Origin: Fimenecus sp963590415
Lineage (GTDB): Bacteria > Bacillota > Clostridia > Oscillospirales > Acutalibacteraceae
DNA length: 64,000 nucleotides
Reading direction: 5' to 3'
NCBI GenBank assembly: GCA_963590415.1
Contig: CAVAPB010000004.1
Location: forward strand, 28,791-92,790
Shown: in pieces, positions 1-8,531 of the stretch
Position numbering within the stretch: position 1 is the stretch's first letter
How the letters are laid out: the number at the start of each line of letters is the position of its first letter
The notes under the pieces: model-generated
Database searches by the model: none
What the model was told of the DNA's origin: nothing
The model's input: the letters and a program-made list of their open reading frames with translations, nothing else
Translations under genes and position numbers: made by a program

Positions 1-991
1 AAAGCTTCGGATACATACTTATCGGCGTAAAGCCGGGAATGGTGTTTATCTCGTTGAAAACAACCTTACTGTCTTTCTTTGTAACAAAGAAATCAACCCT
101 TGAAAGTCCCGAACAGCCGAGTATCGTATATGCCCTGACAGCCGCCTTGCGAACCTCTTCGATTGTTTCTTCGGGAATGTGTGCGGGTATGTAAAGCTCG
201 CTGCTGTCGTTTTCGTACTTTGCCTCGTAATCGTAAAACTCGTTTGCAGGCTTAATCTGACCTACGGTCATAGCCTGTGCGTCGGTGTTGCCGAGAACGG
301 CGCACTCAACCTCGTAGCCGTCGATAAACTCCTCCAAAACGACCTTTCTGTCCTCGTTAAAGGCTGTTTCCATTGCCTTTTCGAGGGAAGCCCTGTCAAC
401 CGCCTTTGACACACCGACGGAGGAGCCTGCGTTCGCCGGCTTTACGAATATCGGATAGCCGAGATACTCCTCGGCTTTTCGCAAAAAGCCGTCCTTGATT
501 TTTTGATATTCTTCCTTTACGCAGGCAAGCCATTTAGCCTGAGTTATATCGGCAGAATCGGCAATGGTGTTTGTTATTGCCTTATCCATACAGCAGGCGG
601 ACGAGCAGTAGTCGCAGCCGACATATGGAATACCCGCAAGCTCGAAAAGTCCTTGCATTGTGCCGTCCTCGCCGTTCTTACCGTGAAGCACGGGGAAAGC
701 GACATCGATTTTTATCCTTTCAACCGAACCGTCTCTGAAAACAATAAGGCTTTTATCCTTCCTGTCGGGAGAGAGAACAGCCTTTGTACATTTTCCGCTT
801 GTAAGCCATTTATCCTCGGGCAAAAGCGATACATCGCCCTCATAAAGATACCACTCGCCGTCCCTTGTGATACCGACGGTTACAATCTCGTACTTATCGG
901 TCGGTATATTCGATATAACATATGAAGCGGAAACGCACGAAACATAGTGCTCGCTCGACGCTCCGCCGAAAATAATAAGTGCTTTTTTCAC
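1..991 (-). CDS. ddl: D-alanine--D-alanine ligase, 3' end beyond the window
   Basis: ATP-grasp ligase that joins two D-alanines for peptidoglycan precursors in the cytoplasm. The start is a GTG at 991-989 preceded by AGAGGTGA at good spacing, and the protein opens KKALIIFGGASSEHYVS, the usual N-terminal motif. Further in are HGKNGEDGT, VKPANAGSSVGVSK, the loop YDYEAKY and, near the window edge, VFNEINTIPGFT, which supplies metal ligands. The YDYEAKY loop fits a D-Ala-D-Ala ligase rather than a D-Ala-D-Lac enzyme. About 330 residues are visible; only the last part of the C-terminal ATP-grasp domain is cut off by the left edge. It reads away from the + strand gene that begins near 1142. Confidence 0.93.
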   Translation of the reverse strand, partial: MKKALIIFGGASSEHYVSCVSASYVISNIPTDKYEIVTVGITRDGEWYLYEGDVSLLPEDKWLTSGKCTKAVLSPDRKDKSLIVFRDGSVERIKIDVAFPVLHGKNGEDGTMQGLFELAGIPYVGCDYCSSACCMDKAITNTIADSADITQAKWLACVKEEYQKIKDGFLRKAEEYLGYPIFVKPANAGSSVGVSKAVDRASLEKAMETAFNEDRKVVLEEFIDGYEVECAVLGNTDAQAMTVGQIKPANEFYDYEAKYENDSSELYIPAHIPEETIEEVRKAAVRAYTILGCSGLSRVDFFVTKKDSKVVFNEINTIPGFTPISMYPKL

Positions 992-1028
992 TTGAATCAC
1001 CTCTGTAATTTCATACATACAGATATAT

Positions 1029-1057
1029 ATAATATCATATTAACGGTTTATTATCAA
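1029..1057 (-). promoter_or_regulatory. Candidate promoter for ddl
   Basis: On the minus strand TTGATA and TATTAT are separated by 17 bases, about 40 bases upstream of the ddl GTG. This is a reasonable sigma-A promoter by sequence only. Confidence 0.5.
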
Positions 1058-1077
1058 TTATTTAATAAAAAATTTTA

Positions 1078-1106
1078 ATGACAAATCGCTTTTTATATGG
1101 TACAAT
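1078..1106 (+). promoter_or_regulatory. Candidate promoter for the 1142 gene
   Basis: ATGACA and TACAAT lie 17 bases apart, with TATGG before the -10 box. The position is about 36 bases upstream of the start codon at 1142. Confidence 0.5.
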
Positions 1107-1141
1107 ATCGTTTGTAAAAAATTTTAAGGTGGTTTCAGTAT

Positions 1142-2059
1142 ATGATGGAATTGAATGAAGCCCTCAATGCCGTACTTTCGGGCATTGATTCTTCTGTAAA
1201 GGCAAACGGCTTTACAGTCGTTGAACCAAAAGAAAAAACAGATGATATTCCCTTTGTCAAAGACGGTGAGCATACCTATATCGACTTTGTCGGCGAAAAG
1301 GGCAAAATCCGCTTTGAAATCTTCGGAAATCAGGCTTTGCTCTTCTACACCGATGTCAAGGGAGACGAGGCAACGGACGAGGATCTTGTCAAGGCTTCGG
1401 TAAACTATTTCAACCTTGAGGAATTCGACCAAAAGGATATTAAATCTCTTTGCAACGAGCTCAATGAAACGATTGACGCAAAATTCGGCACGGCTGCGGC
1501 TTCCTCGGCAAAGGCTAAAAAGATGCCGACTCCCGTTTCAAAGACAGCGGCAAAGAACGGTGCGCAGGCTTATGACGGCAACACGCTTGCAAACAGACTT
1601 TCCGCAATTTATCCCGAGCTTAAAGAGCCATACAGAGCGAATTTTGAGCAGTACGACGAGTTCCTCCCCGAGGAGTTTTTCGTAAACTACGGCACCAAGC
1701 CCGTAATCAATACAATCAAATCGGGCAACGCATCCGAAATCAAGCGCCTTTTCAAAATTCTCAACGAAATTTACGAAAACGGCAGCTCCGATGTGCAGGG
1801 TCTTATCGCCGTAACAATCCTCGGCGAGATGAACAACGACCCGACCCTTTGCGATAGAGCGGCGGAATATATGTGCGAGGATATGAAAGAGCCCGTTCTG
1901 CTTATAAACAAATATTTTGCTACTTCAAAGGGCAAGAGGGCAAAGGAAAAGCTTAAAAATCCACCCGCATACAAGCCTAAAAAGGAAAAAAAGCCCGGTT
2001 TGTTTTCACAGATGATGAACGAGAGCATGGCGCAAAACGGCGGTATGCCTCCGATGTAA
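1142..2059 (+). CDS. Hypothetical protein with an alanine/lysine-rich linker
   Basis: I do not recognise the family. The 305-residue soluble protein has an acidic alpha/beta N-terminal part (residues 1-115), a linker rich in Ala, Lys, Pro and Ser (about 116-145), a mostly helical C-terminal part (146-270) and a basic tail rich in Lys and Pro ending in a Met-rich stretch. There is no signal peptide or membrane segment. AAGGTGG precedes the first of two adjacent ATGs. It appears to be a single-gene transcript: its own promoter lies upstream and a strong hairpin follows. The N-terminal part, with alternating strands around an FVGEKGKIRFEIFG stretch, could be a small ligand- or protein-binding fold, but nothing fixes a function. 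Confidence 0.75.
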   Translation: MMELNEALNAVLSGIDSSVKANGFTVVEPKEKTDDIPFVKDGEHTYIDFVGEKGKIRFEIFGNQALLFYTDVKGDEATDEDLVKASVNYFNLEEFDQKDIKSLCNELNETIDAKFGTAAASSAKAKKMPTPVSKTAAKNGAQAYDGNTLANRLSAIYPELKEPYRANFEQYDEFLPEEFFVNYGTKPVINTIKSGNASEIKRLFKILNEIYENGSSDVQGLIAVTILGEMNNDPTLCDRAAEYMCEDMKEPVLLINKYFATSKGKRAKEKLKNPPAYKPKKEKKPGLFSQMMNESMAQNGGMPPM

Positions 2060-2080
2060 TCGGAAAACAACACACAAACA

Positions 2081-2112
2081 ACACCCCAAAAGCGATTGCT
2101 TTTGGGGTGTTT
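2081..2112. terminator. Bidirectional terminator
   Basis: A perfect hairpin with 13-bp arms (ACACCCCAAAAGC, loop GATT, reverse complement) lies between two convergent genes ending at 2059 (+) and 2138 (-). The T tracts are short on both sides. Confidence 0.8.
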
Positions 2113-2137
2113 ATCATATACTCAATTATTGCGAAAA

Positions 2138-4150
2138 TTAAGCAGCCTTTGTAATTCCGATTCCGTCATTCGTGAGAACATATGTCTTATTTCCGTCAAC
2201 GGAAAGAGTACCGAAGTTTTTGTTATTCTCAAACTGAAGCGGGAATTCGCACTTGCCTATAATTCCTCCCTCAGCCGAACAGCCTCCGGGATATATTTTA
2301 TTATCTTCGCTTTCGTTAACCGTAACATTTATATTACCGTAATTTTCATTACCGATAACCTTAACAATATGGCTTGTAGTTGAATAACCGCTTGAGAACC
2401 CGCCTATAATGCCGCCTGCATAAGTAAGATTTTCGGCAGAAACATCACCGTTATTCCGACAGTTACGAACCTCCAGGCTTGAATTTTCGCTTGCCTGATT
2501 ATAGAAAATAGAATGCATACCCAAAATTCCGCCTACATTATATCCTCTGGTTTTCAAATTTCCGTTATTTATGCAGTCGCTGATTGTAATCGAAGCCTCA
2601 GTGCCTTTATTTGATATACCGATTTCCGTTTTGGCTACAATACCGCCCAAAATTCCGCCCGAAATCGTTGAAGAGTCGTTTGAAATATCCGATTCGTTTA
2701 CACATTCGACTATCTCCGCACGGGAAGTATCTTCCATGTCAATTGTGCCTATAATTCCGCCGGCAGGCTCATTTTGCGGAAGCTTGCCGCTGTTTCTGGA
2801 TTTTTCAATGCGTATATAACCGGTTTCGCATGCGTTAATACGGCATATCAGACCGCCTATCGGGGAGATCGTACCGATTTCACCGTCAGCTTTCGTATAA
2901 TTGTTAACCAATTCCGCATTATTTTCCCAATTTGAAATAACTGCCTTAGCCTGAGCGTCTGACGGCACATCAGTACCGTCTCCGATTGACATCCTGCCTA
3001 TAATACCGCCGCAGGAGGTTGCCGATGAAGATTCTTCGGTATTATACTTAACCGTACCGTTATTTACAAACGAATCGCATTGTGCGGATGTCGTCTCTAT
3101 TCTCATCGCTGCCGCTATTCCGCCGACATCTCCGTTGCAAGTTGAAACAACTCCGTTGTTAACAAGATTTGAAAAAGCGGCATTATCACGGCGGACATAG
3201 TTTTGCACTCCGAGATTATCGGGATTAAGTTCCGCATTTTTCGACCTGCAACCCGAATCGGTAAACAGTCCGGCAATTCCGCCTGCTTCGCAATACTCCA
3301 ATCCTATAATTTCGCCGTTGTTTACGCAGGATTTTACTGAATATGTTGCAATACATCCTGCTATACCGCCGACCGAACCGCTTCCGAGGTTTGTAATTTT
3401 ACCGTTATTTGTACAGTTTTCCACCTCTGACAGAGAAACCGTTCCCGCTATACCGCCAACGCCGCCGCTTTGAGGGTAACGGCACGCAACCGTAATATCG
3501 GATGTGCAATTTGACAATACCGATTGTCGTATAGAACCGACAATTCCTCCGACATTTCCCGTATTGTTATAAGCATATACATAGCCTTTTGAGAAATTCA
3601 GATTTTTAACTGTAGCGTTATACGCCTTGTTGATAAAAGCGGTATTTGATATTGCGTCATTTGTTATCGTTACCAAAAACAGGCCGTAAATTGTATGTCC
3701 GTTTCCGTTGAGTGAGCCGCCGAAATCTTTAACGCTTTCCCAGCCGTATTTAGGGGCTTGAGAGGGCCAGTTATCAAAATCGGAAACATCATTCAAATAT
3801 ATGTCGCCCGTAATTTCATAAAATGCGTTCTTTCCGTCGGAATCGGCATTCACCGTATCGGCAAACAGCGCCAATTCCTCGGCATTGGATATTTTATACG
3901 GATTGCTTTCCGAGCCGTCTCCGCCGGCAAAAGAACTTGCAGGCGCAATTTTTTCGGTTTCCATATTTTCCGGCAATTCGTCAAGAATTTTTCCGTACTT
4001 TGCTTCATACTCCGCTTGAGTTTTGGCGCTGTATTCCGCCAACTCTTTCTTATAGTTTGCATTTTTTATCAACTTTACCGCAACCAAAGCGATAATTGCC
4101 GCCGCTATTAAAGCAATTACAATAATGAGTATTTTTTTTGACTTTTTCAT
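2138..4150 (-). CDS. Membrane-anchored GLUG-repeat surface protein
   Basis: A 670-residue protein with a basic start and one hydrophobic segment (about residues 7-27) that acts as an uncleaved anchor or signal. A short helical linker follows, then FAGGDGSESNPYKISNAEEL, typical of the entry into GLUG/right-handed beta-helix domains. At least twelve GG(I/L)xG-type turns recur (GGIVGSI, GGIAGTV, GGIAGCI, GGIIGRM, GGILGMH and others), interleaved with C-x-N-x-G turns, so most of the protein should be a beta-helix outside the cell. There is no LPxTG sorting signal, so anchoring is by the N-terminal helix. GGGAGG lies before the ATG. Such proteins often bind surfaces or glycans; the ligand cannot be told here. 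Confidence 0.85.
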   Translation of the reverse strand: MKKSKKILIIVIALIAAAIIALVAVKLIKNANYKKELAEYSAKTQAEYEAKYGKILDELPENMETEKIAPASSFAGGDGSESNPYKISNAEELALFADTVNADSDGKNAFYEITGDIYLNDVSDFDNWPSQAPKYGWESVKDFGGSLNGNGHTIYGLFLVTITNDAISNTAFINKAYNATVKNLNFSKGYVYAYNNTGNVGGIVGSIRQSVLSNCTSDITVACRYPQSGGVGGIAGTVSLSEVENCTNNGKITNLGSGSVGGIAGCIATYSVKSCVNNGEIIGLEYCEAGGIAGLFTDSGCRSKNAELNPDNLGVQNYVRRDNAAFSNLVNNGVVSTCNGDVGGIAAAMRIETTSAQCDSFVNNGTVKYNTEESSSATSCGGIIGRMSIGDGTDVPSDAQAKAVISNWENNAELVNNYTKADGEIGTISPIGGLICRINACETGYIRIEKSRNSGKLPQNEPAGGIIGTIDMEDTSRAEIVECVNESDISNDSSTISGGILGGIVAKTEIGISNKGTEASITISDCINNGNLKTRGYNVGGILGMHSIFYNQASENSSLEVRNCRNNGDVSAENLTYAGGIIGGFSSGYSTTSHIVKVIGNENYGNINVTVNESEDNKIYPGGCSAEGGIIGKCEFPLQFENNKNFGTLSVDGNKTYVLTNDGIGITKAA

Positions 4151-4407
4151 ATTATTTTCCTCCCTTACTAATTATATATAGCATTTGATTAAAACGCTAT
4201 ATTCTGTCAGCATACAGAGAAGATTTATTTTTTTACGGCAAGATTGTTTCGTAAGGCGGATAAATGGAGCATATGTTGCCAATCAGAGGGAGCCGTTGTT
4301 TGTGCTAAATTTCAAATTTATATAAGCCGAAAGTTATTATAAACACGCTAATTCCCTCGGCGGTAGCAAGCCCCCTACGCTGTATAATAATTGTCGTGCA
4401 AAATAAA
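4151..4407. other. Intergenic region with degenerate repeat
   Basis: No gene is supported. It holds GCATATGTTGCC-CAGAGG, a string also found near 38080, and a GGCGGTAGCAAGCCCC string resembling the repeats at 38.0-38.8 kb and 63.9 kb. It is probably a decayed copy of the dispersed repeat family. Confidence 0.45.
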
Positions 4408-4431
4408 AAGGCACTCCGTAAGGAATGCCTT
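4408..4431 (-). terminator. Terminator of the rplM-rpsI transcript
   Basis: The minus strand reads AAGGCATTCC-TTAC-GGAGTGCCTT followed by TTTATTTT, a standard intrinsic terminator 17 bases after the rpsI stop. Confidence 0.85.
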
Positions 4432-4447
4432 GAATAGATAAAATCTG

Positions 4448-4846
4448 TTATCTCTTGGAGAACTGGGGTGCGCGTCTTGCGCCCTTGAGTCCGTACTTCT
4501 TTCTTTCCTTCATTCTCGGGTCACGAGTGAGGAAGCCTGCCTTCTTGAGTGCGGGACGAAGATTTTCGTCGTACTGAAGAAGAGCTCTTGAAAGACCGTG
4601 GCGGATTGCGCCTGCCTGGCCTGTAACGCCGCCGCCTGCAACAGTGCAAACGATATCGAATTTTTCCGTCAAGCCTGTAAGTGCGAGAGGCTGACGAACA
4701 ACGAGCTTCAATGTTTCAAGACCGAAATAATCGTCGATGTCTCTGTTGTTAATTGTGATTTTACCTGTACCTGCATAAACGCGAACACGCGCTACCGATT
4801 TCTTTCTTCTGCCCGTACCGTAAAAATAAGGTGTTGAATCGTACAT
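4448..4846 (-). CDS. rpsI: 30S ribosomal protein S9
   Basis: Small-subunit protein whose C-terminal tail reaches the P-site tRNA. The 132-residue length is normal. It carries YGTGRRKKSVARVR near the start, VAGGGVTGQAGAIRHGLSRAL in the middle (shortened here to its key Gly/Arg/His pattern) and the hallmark tail ending KGARRAPQFSKR. GGGAGG precedes the ATG. It follows rplM by 19 bases and shares its promoter; a terminator closes the pair. Confidence 0.98.
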   Translation of the reverse strand: MYDSTPYFYGTGRRKKSVARVRVYAGTGKITINNRDIDDYFGLETLKLVVRQPLALTGLTEKFDIVCTVAGGGVTGQAGAIRHGLSRALLQYDENLRPALKKAGFLTRDPRMKERKKYGLKGARRAPQFSKR

Positions 4847-4865
4847 TTATTTTTGCCTCCCTTTC

Positions 4866-5294
4866 TTAAAATTCTCTTACAGTCGGCTGCTGTGCTGCAT
4901 GAGGATGCTCAGCGCCCTGATAGATGTGAAGTCTTGTAAGAGATTTTGCTCCGATCGTGTTTGCGGGAAGCATTCCCTTAACTGCCTTTTTAAGTACGAA
5001 CTCGGGCTTTTCAGCCATAAGAGTCTTGTACTGAATTTTCTTCATATTACCGATATAACCTGTGTGGTGGTAATACATCTTCTTTTCAAGCTTGTTGCCT
5101 GTAAGAACCATTTTTTCAACATTTACAACGATTACGAAATCACCGCAGTCTGCATGAGGTGCAAATGTAGGCTTGTGCTTACCGCGAAGAAGATGAGCAG
5201 CTTCAGCAGCGATGCTGCCGAGTGTTCTGCCTTCGGCGTCAAGTACATACCAGCTACGGGTAATGTCGCCTGCTTTAGGCATATAAGTTGACAT
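4866..5294 (-). CDS. rplM: 50S ribosomal protein L13
   Basis: Early-assembling large-subunit protein that contacts 23S rRNA. The 142 residues match the family length, with RSWYVLDAEGRTLGSIA near the start, LRGKHKPTFAPHADCGD in the middle and the conserved ending IYQGAEHPHAAQQP. GGAGGAAAAAGTT precedes the ATG. It is first gene of the rplM-rpsI pair, the usual order in bacteria, with a good promoter 40-70 bases upstream. Confidence 0.98.
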   Translation of the reverse strand: MSTYMPKAGDITRSWYVLDAEGRTLGSIAAEAAHLLRGKHKPTFAPHADCGDFVIVVNVEKMVLTGNKLEKKMYYHHTGYIGNMKKIQYKTLMAEKPEFVLKKAVKGMLPANTIGAKSLTRLHIYQGAEHPHAAQQPTVREF

Positions 5295-5334
5295 AACTTT
5301 TTCCTCCGAATAATATTTTCTTTATTGCTCGGAT

Positions 5335-5363
5335 ATGATACCACCTAAAAGCGATTAAGTCAA
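5335..5363 (-). promoter_or_regulatory. Promoter of rplM-rpsI
   Basis: Minus-strand TTGACT and TATCAT are spaced by 17 bases. The implied leader is only about 35 bases, too short to hold an elaborate L13-type regulatory structure. Confidence 0.65.
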
Positions 5364-5517
5364 CCCATTTTTTGATATTTTTTAACGAGCGACGGTATTA
5401 TCTCTTGTTTTCTCCGTTTTTCTCTTGTTTTTATAATGTTTCCTCGTTTATTATTTTCACATTTTCTTTTGTGCATTTATTATAAATTTGCTCTGTTTAA
5501 TTTGTCGTTATGGATTA

Positions 5518-5547
5518 TTGACATTTATTGATATTTTATGATACTAT
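5518..5547 (+). promoter_or_regulatory. Candidate promoter for oadB-oadG
   Basis: TTGACA and TACTAT with an 18-base spacer lie about 90 bases upstream of the oadB start. The leader contains an imperfect hairpin (AGCAG...CTGCT, about 5556-5586) followed by six Ts, which could act as an attenuator. The rest of 5364-5517 is AT-rich and shows no gene. Confidence 0.5.
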
Positions 5548-5638
5548 AAATAATCAGCAGTTTGAGCTTCGTTATAAACTCGCTGCTTTTTTGCCGTATT
5601 GCGGCATTCGTTAAAAATAATTTATCAGGAGCAATGCA

Positions 5639-6760
5639 ATGGAATTTTTATTCGGAAATCTTCTTGAAATCCAATGGCAGCAAATTGTCATGTGGCTCAT
5701 AGGCGGCGTGCTTATTTATCTTGCCATAAAAAAGCAAATGGAACCGACGCTTCTTTTGCCCATCGGCTTCGGCGCTATTATGGTCAACCTTCCCTTTTCC
5801 GGAGCGGTTTCACAAATGGTGGACGGCGTGCTTGAAACGGGTCCGCTGAGCACTCTTTATGATGCAGGTATCGCAAACGAGTTGTTTCCGCTTATTCTCT
5901 TTATCGGTATAGGCGCTATGATAGATTTCGGACCGGTGCTTTCAAACCCGAAGCTTATGATTTTCGGTGCGGCGGCACAGTTCGGTATCTTCTTCACGCT
6001 GTGTATGGCTTCTATGTTCTTTGACATTAAAGACGCGGCGGCTATCTCGATTATCGGTGCGGCAGACGGTCCGACCTCAATCGTAGTTGCTATGAAGCTC
6101 GGTTCAAAGTATCTCGGTGCTATAATGGTTGCGGCGTATTCGTATATGGCGCTCGTTCCGATCATCCAGCCTCCGGTTATCAAGCTTCTTACCACCAAAA
6201 AGGAAAGACTCATCCGTATGCCTTACAAGCAGGCTACCGTTTCAAAGACGACAAGAATTCTTTTCCCGATAATAATAACGATAATAGCAGGTCTTGTTGC
6301 ACCGACCTCGGTTGCGCTTATCGGATTTTTAATGTTCGGTAATCTTATCCGTGAATGCGGAGTGCTCGACTCGCTTTCCGACACGGCTCAAAACGTGCTC
6401 GCAAATCTTATAACACTTTTCCTCGGCATTACCGTCGCTTCGCAGATGCAGGCTAAAAACTTCCTTCAAAAGGAAACTCTTATGATTCTCGGCTTGGGTC
6501 TTATAGCGTTCATCTTTGATACCGCAGGCGGCGTGCTCTTTGCTAAATTCTTAAACATATTCCTCAAAGAGAAGATAAACCCGATGATAGGTGCGGCAGG
6601 CATCTCCGCTTTCCCGATGTCGGGAAGAATCGTCAACAAGATGGGTCTTGCGGAAGACAAGCAAAACTTCCTGCTTATGCATTCAATCGGCGTAAACGTA
6701 TCCGGACAGATTGCTTCGGTAATCGCAGGCGGTCTTGTTCTTAATTTCTTTATGAAATAA
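5639..6760 (+). CDS. oadB: Sodium-pumping decarboxylase subunit beta (OadB/GcdB/MmdB family)
   Basis: Integral membrane subunit that decarboxylates the carboxybiotin carrier and exports Na+. The 373 residues form about ten hydrophobic segments. The family signature GAADGPTSIVVAMKLG, with the essential Asp in ADGPTS, sits near residues 140-155, and a second signature GAAGISAFPMSGR near 320, both lining the Na+ path. SD-like CAGGAG precedes the ATG. The next gene, 15 bases on, encodes an OadG-like peptide. The substrate (oxaloacetate, methylmalonyl-CoA or glutaconyl-CoA) cannot be told because no carboxyltransferase or biotin-carrier gene is beside it. Confidence 0.93.
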   Translation: MEFLFGNLLEIQWQQIVMWLIGGVLIYLAIKKQMEPTLLLPIGFGAIMVNLPFSGAVSQMVDGVLETGPLSTLYDAGIANELFPLILFIGIGAMIDFGPVLSNPKLMIFGAAAQFGIFFTLCMASMFFDIKDAAAISIIGAADGPTSIVVAMKLGSKYLGAIMVAAYSYMALVPIIQPPVIKLLTTKKERLIRMPYKQATVSKTTRILFPIIITIIAGLVAPTSVALIGFLMFGNLIRECGVLDSLSDTAQNVLANLITLFLGITVASQMQAKNFLQKETLMILGLGLIAFIFDTAGGVLFAKFLNIFLKEKINPMIGAAGISAFPMSGRIVNKMGLAEDKQNFLLMHSIGVNVSGQIASVIAGGLVLNFFMK

Positions 6761-6775
6761 AAGGAGGAAAATAAA

Positions 6776-6967
6776 ATGTTTTTAAGCTTTAATCCGCACG
6801 CTTTTATAGATAATCTCTATTATATGTTATACGGTATGCTCGGCATATTCGTTGTAATCGGAATTATAATCGCACTCACTTACCTTTTGAATTATATCTT
6901 TTCAGGTAAAAATAAGGATAAGAAAACAAAAGCCGAAAGCACCGACGGTGCTGACAAAAAGCAGTAA
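6776..6967 (+). CDS. OadG-like decarboxylase gamma subunit
   Basis: A 63-residue protein with one hydrophobic helix (about residues 17-43) and a charged Lys/Asp/Glu tail, the architecture of OadG subunits that clamp the membrane beta subunit to the soluble alpha subunit. AAGGAGG precedes the ATG. It lies 15 bases after oadB, so the two are cotranscribed. The order beta-then-gamma is less usual and the sequence is short, so the call rests on topology and context; a different single-pass accessory peptide is possible. Confidence 0.65.
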   Translation: MFLSFNPHAFIDNLYYMLYGMLGIFVVIGIIIALTYLLNYIFSGKNKDKKTKAESTDGADKKQ

Positions 6968-6982
6968 GCAGAGAAAAAAATT

Positions 6983-7018
6983 ACCCGTGAGTTTTATGAC
7001 TCACGGGTATATTTTTTT
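6983..7018. terminator. Bidirectional terminator between oadG and citrate synthase
   Basis: ACCCGTGAGT, loop TTTATG, ACTCACGGGT, with an A tract before it and a T tract after it, so it works on both strands for convergent genes. Confidence 0.9.
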
Positions 7019-7028
7019 GCCTATTTTA

Positions 7029-8387
7029 TTATCTCTCGTCAAGCGGAAGATATGTCTGCTGTGTTCCCACGCTCTTGTATGCCGGACGGATAATCTTATC
7101 CGTATTGATAAGCTCCTCTATCCTGTGAGCCGACCAGCCGACAACCCTCGCTATTGCAAAAATCGGCGTAAATAACTCAACGGGAATGCCGAGCATACTG
7201 TAAACAAAGCCGCTGTAGAAATCAACATTCACGCTGACGCCCTTGTATATCTTGCGCTTTTCTCCGATAACCTCCTTGCCGAGTTTTTCAACCGTATTAT
7301 AGAGTGCGTAATCGTCCTCCCTGCCCTTTTCGACTGCAAGAGCCTTTACGAACTCCTTGAACACCTGCGCTCTCGGGTCTGAAACGGAATAGATAGCGTG
7401 TCCCATACCGTAAATAAGACCTTTATTGTCAAACGCCTGCTTATCGACAAGCTTTTCAAGGTAAGCTCTAACCTGCTCCTCATCCTTGGTGTCGGCAACA
7501 TTTTCTTTCAAATCATTCATCATCTGAACAACCTTTATGTTTGCGCCGCCGTGCTTGGGTCCTTTAAGTGAGGAAAGAGCCGCCGCCATGGTTGAATAAG
7601 TGTCCGAGCCGGACGAAGTAACCACATGCGTTGTAAACGACGAGTTATTGCCGCCGCCGTGCTCCATATGCAAAATCAAAGCCGTGTCAAGTACTCTCGC
7701 CTCAAGCTCCGTGAACTCCTTGTCGGGGCGAAGCATACGAAGTATATTTTCCGATATTGACATATCGGAGTCGGGGCGGTGAATATAAAGGCTGTCGTTA
7801 CATTCATAGTGATTGTAAGCCTGATAAGCGTAAACAGATAGCATCGGGAAACAGCTTATAAGCCGCAGACACTGTGTGAGAACATTTTCAATGCTGATGT
7901 CGGAAGCGTTATCATCATACGCAGCAAGGGTAAGAACGCTTCGTGTAAGGCTGTTCATTATATCCTTTGTGGGCGCTTTCATAATTACATCTCTTGTAAA
8001 ATTAGTCGGAAGCGAACGCAGACACGAGAGAACCCGGGTAAACTCGTCAAGCTGTGCCTTTGTAGGAAGCTTTCCAAAAAGGAGAAGATATGTAGCCTCC
8101 TCAAAGCCGAAACGGTTGTTTCCTCTGCCGTTGATAAGGTCTATAACATTTATTCCTCTGTAAGAGAGCTGACCCGCGCAAGGTATTCTTTCGCCGTCTA
8201 CCTCCTTAAAGGCTGTGATTTCGGAAATTGTGGTAAGCCCTGCAAGCACGCCCTTACCGTTTTTATCCCGAAGTCCTCTTTTTACGCCGTACTCGTCATA
8301 GAGACCGACATCTATATAACCGTTATCACGACACATTTGGGCATGAATTTTATTGTAATTTTCTATATCCTGTCTTGTCAAATCCAT
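7029..8387 (-). CDS. gltA: Citrate synthase
   Basis: Condenses oxaloacetate and acetyl-CoA to citrate, here probably for glutamate synthesis in an incomplete TCA pathway. The 452-residue protein has the catalytic triad of the family: His243 in MEHGGGNNSSF, His330 in GMGHAIYSVSDPRA, and the Asp of NVDFYSG near residue 405. KGPKHGGAN at about 275 is the substrate loop. GGAGC precedes the ATG. The N-terminal extension of about 70 residues before the core is longer than in short Gram-positive enzymes. A 2-methylcitrate synthase activity cannot be excluded from sequence, but no prp genes are nearby. Confidence 0.93.
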   Translation of the reverse strand: MDLTRQDIENYNKIHAQMCRDNGYIDVGLYDEYGVKRGLRDKNGKGVLAGLTTISEITAFKEVDGERIPCAGQLSYRGINVIDLINGRGNNRFGFEEATYLLLFGKLPTKAQLDEFTRVLSCLRSLPTNFTRDVIMKAPTKDIMNSLTRSVLTLAAYDDNASDISIENVLTQCLRLISCFPMLSVYAYQAYNHYECNDSLYIHRPDSDMSISENILRMLRPDKEFTELEARVLDTALILHMEHGGGNNSSFTTHVVTSSGSDTYSTMAAALSSLKGPKHGGANIKVVQMMNDLKENVADTKDEEQVRAYLEKLVDKQAFDNKGLIYGMGHAIYSVSDPRAQVFKEFVKALAVEKGREDDYALYNTVEKLGKEVIGEKRKIYKGVSVNVDFYSGFVYSMLGIPVELFTPIFAIARVVGWSAHRIEELINTDKIIRPAYKSVGTQQTYLPLDER

Positions 8388-8478
8388 GTCTTTGCTCCTT
8401 TCGGGTATAAATTATTTATTTAATTATACATCATTTTATCACTGAATTAGTTAAAATTTTGTTAATTTTTGTAAAAAA

Positions 8479-8511
8479 CGGCAAGGACGATACGGAAATT
8501 CGCCCTTGCCG
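8479..8511 (-). terminator. Terminator downstream of metY
   Basis: CGGCAAGG and CCTTGCCG flank a short loop; the minus strand continues into a T run (GTTTTTTAC). Confidence 0.75.
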
Positions 8512-8531
8512 AAAATTTATATCCTTACAAA

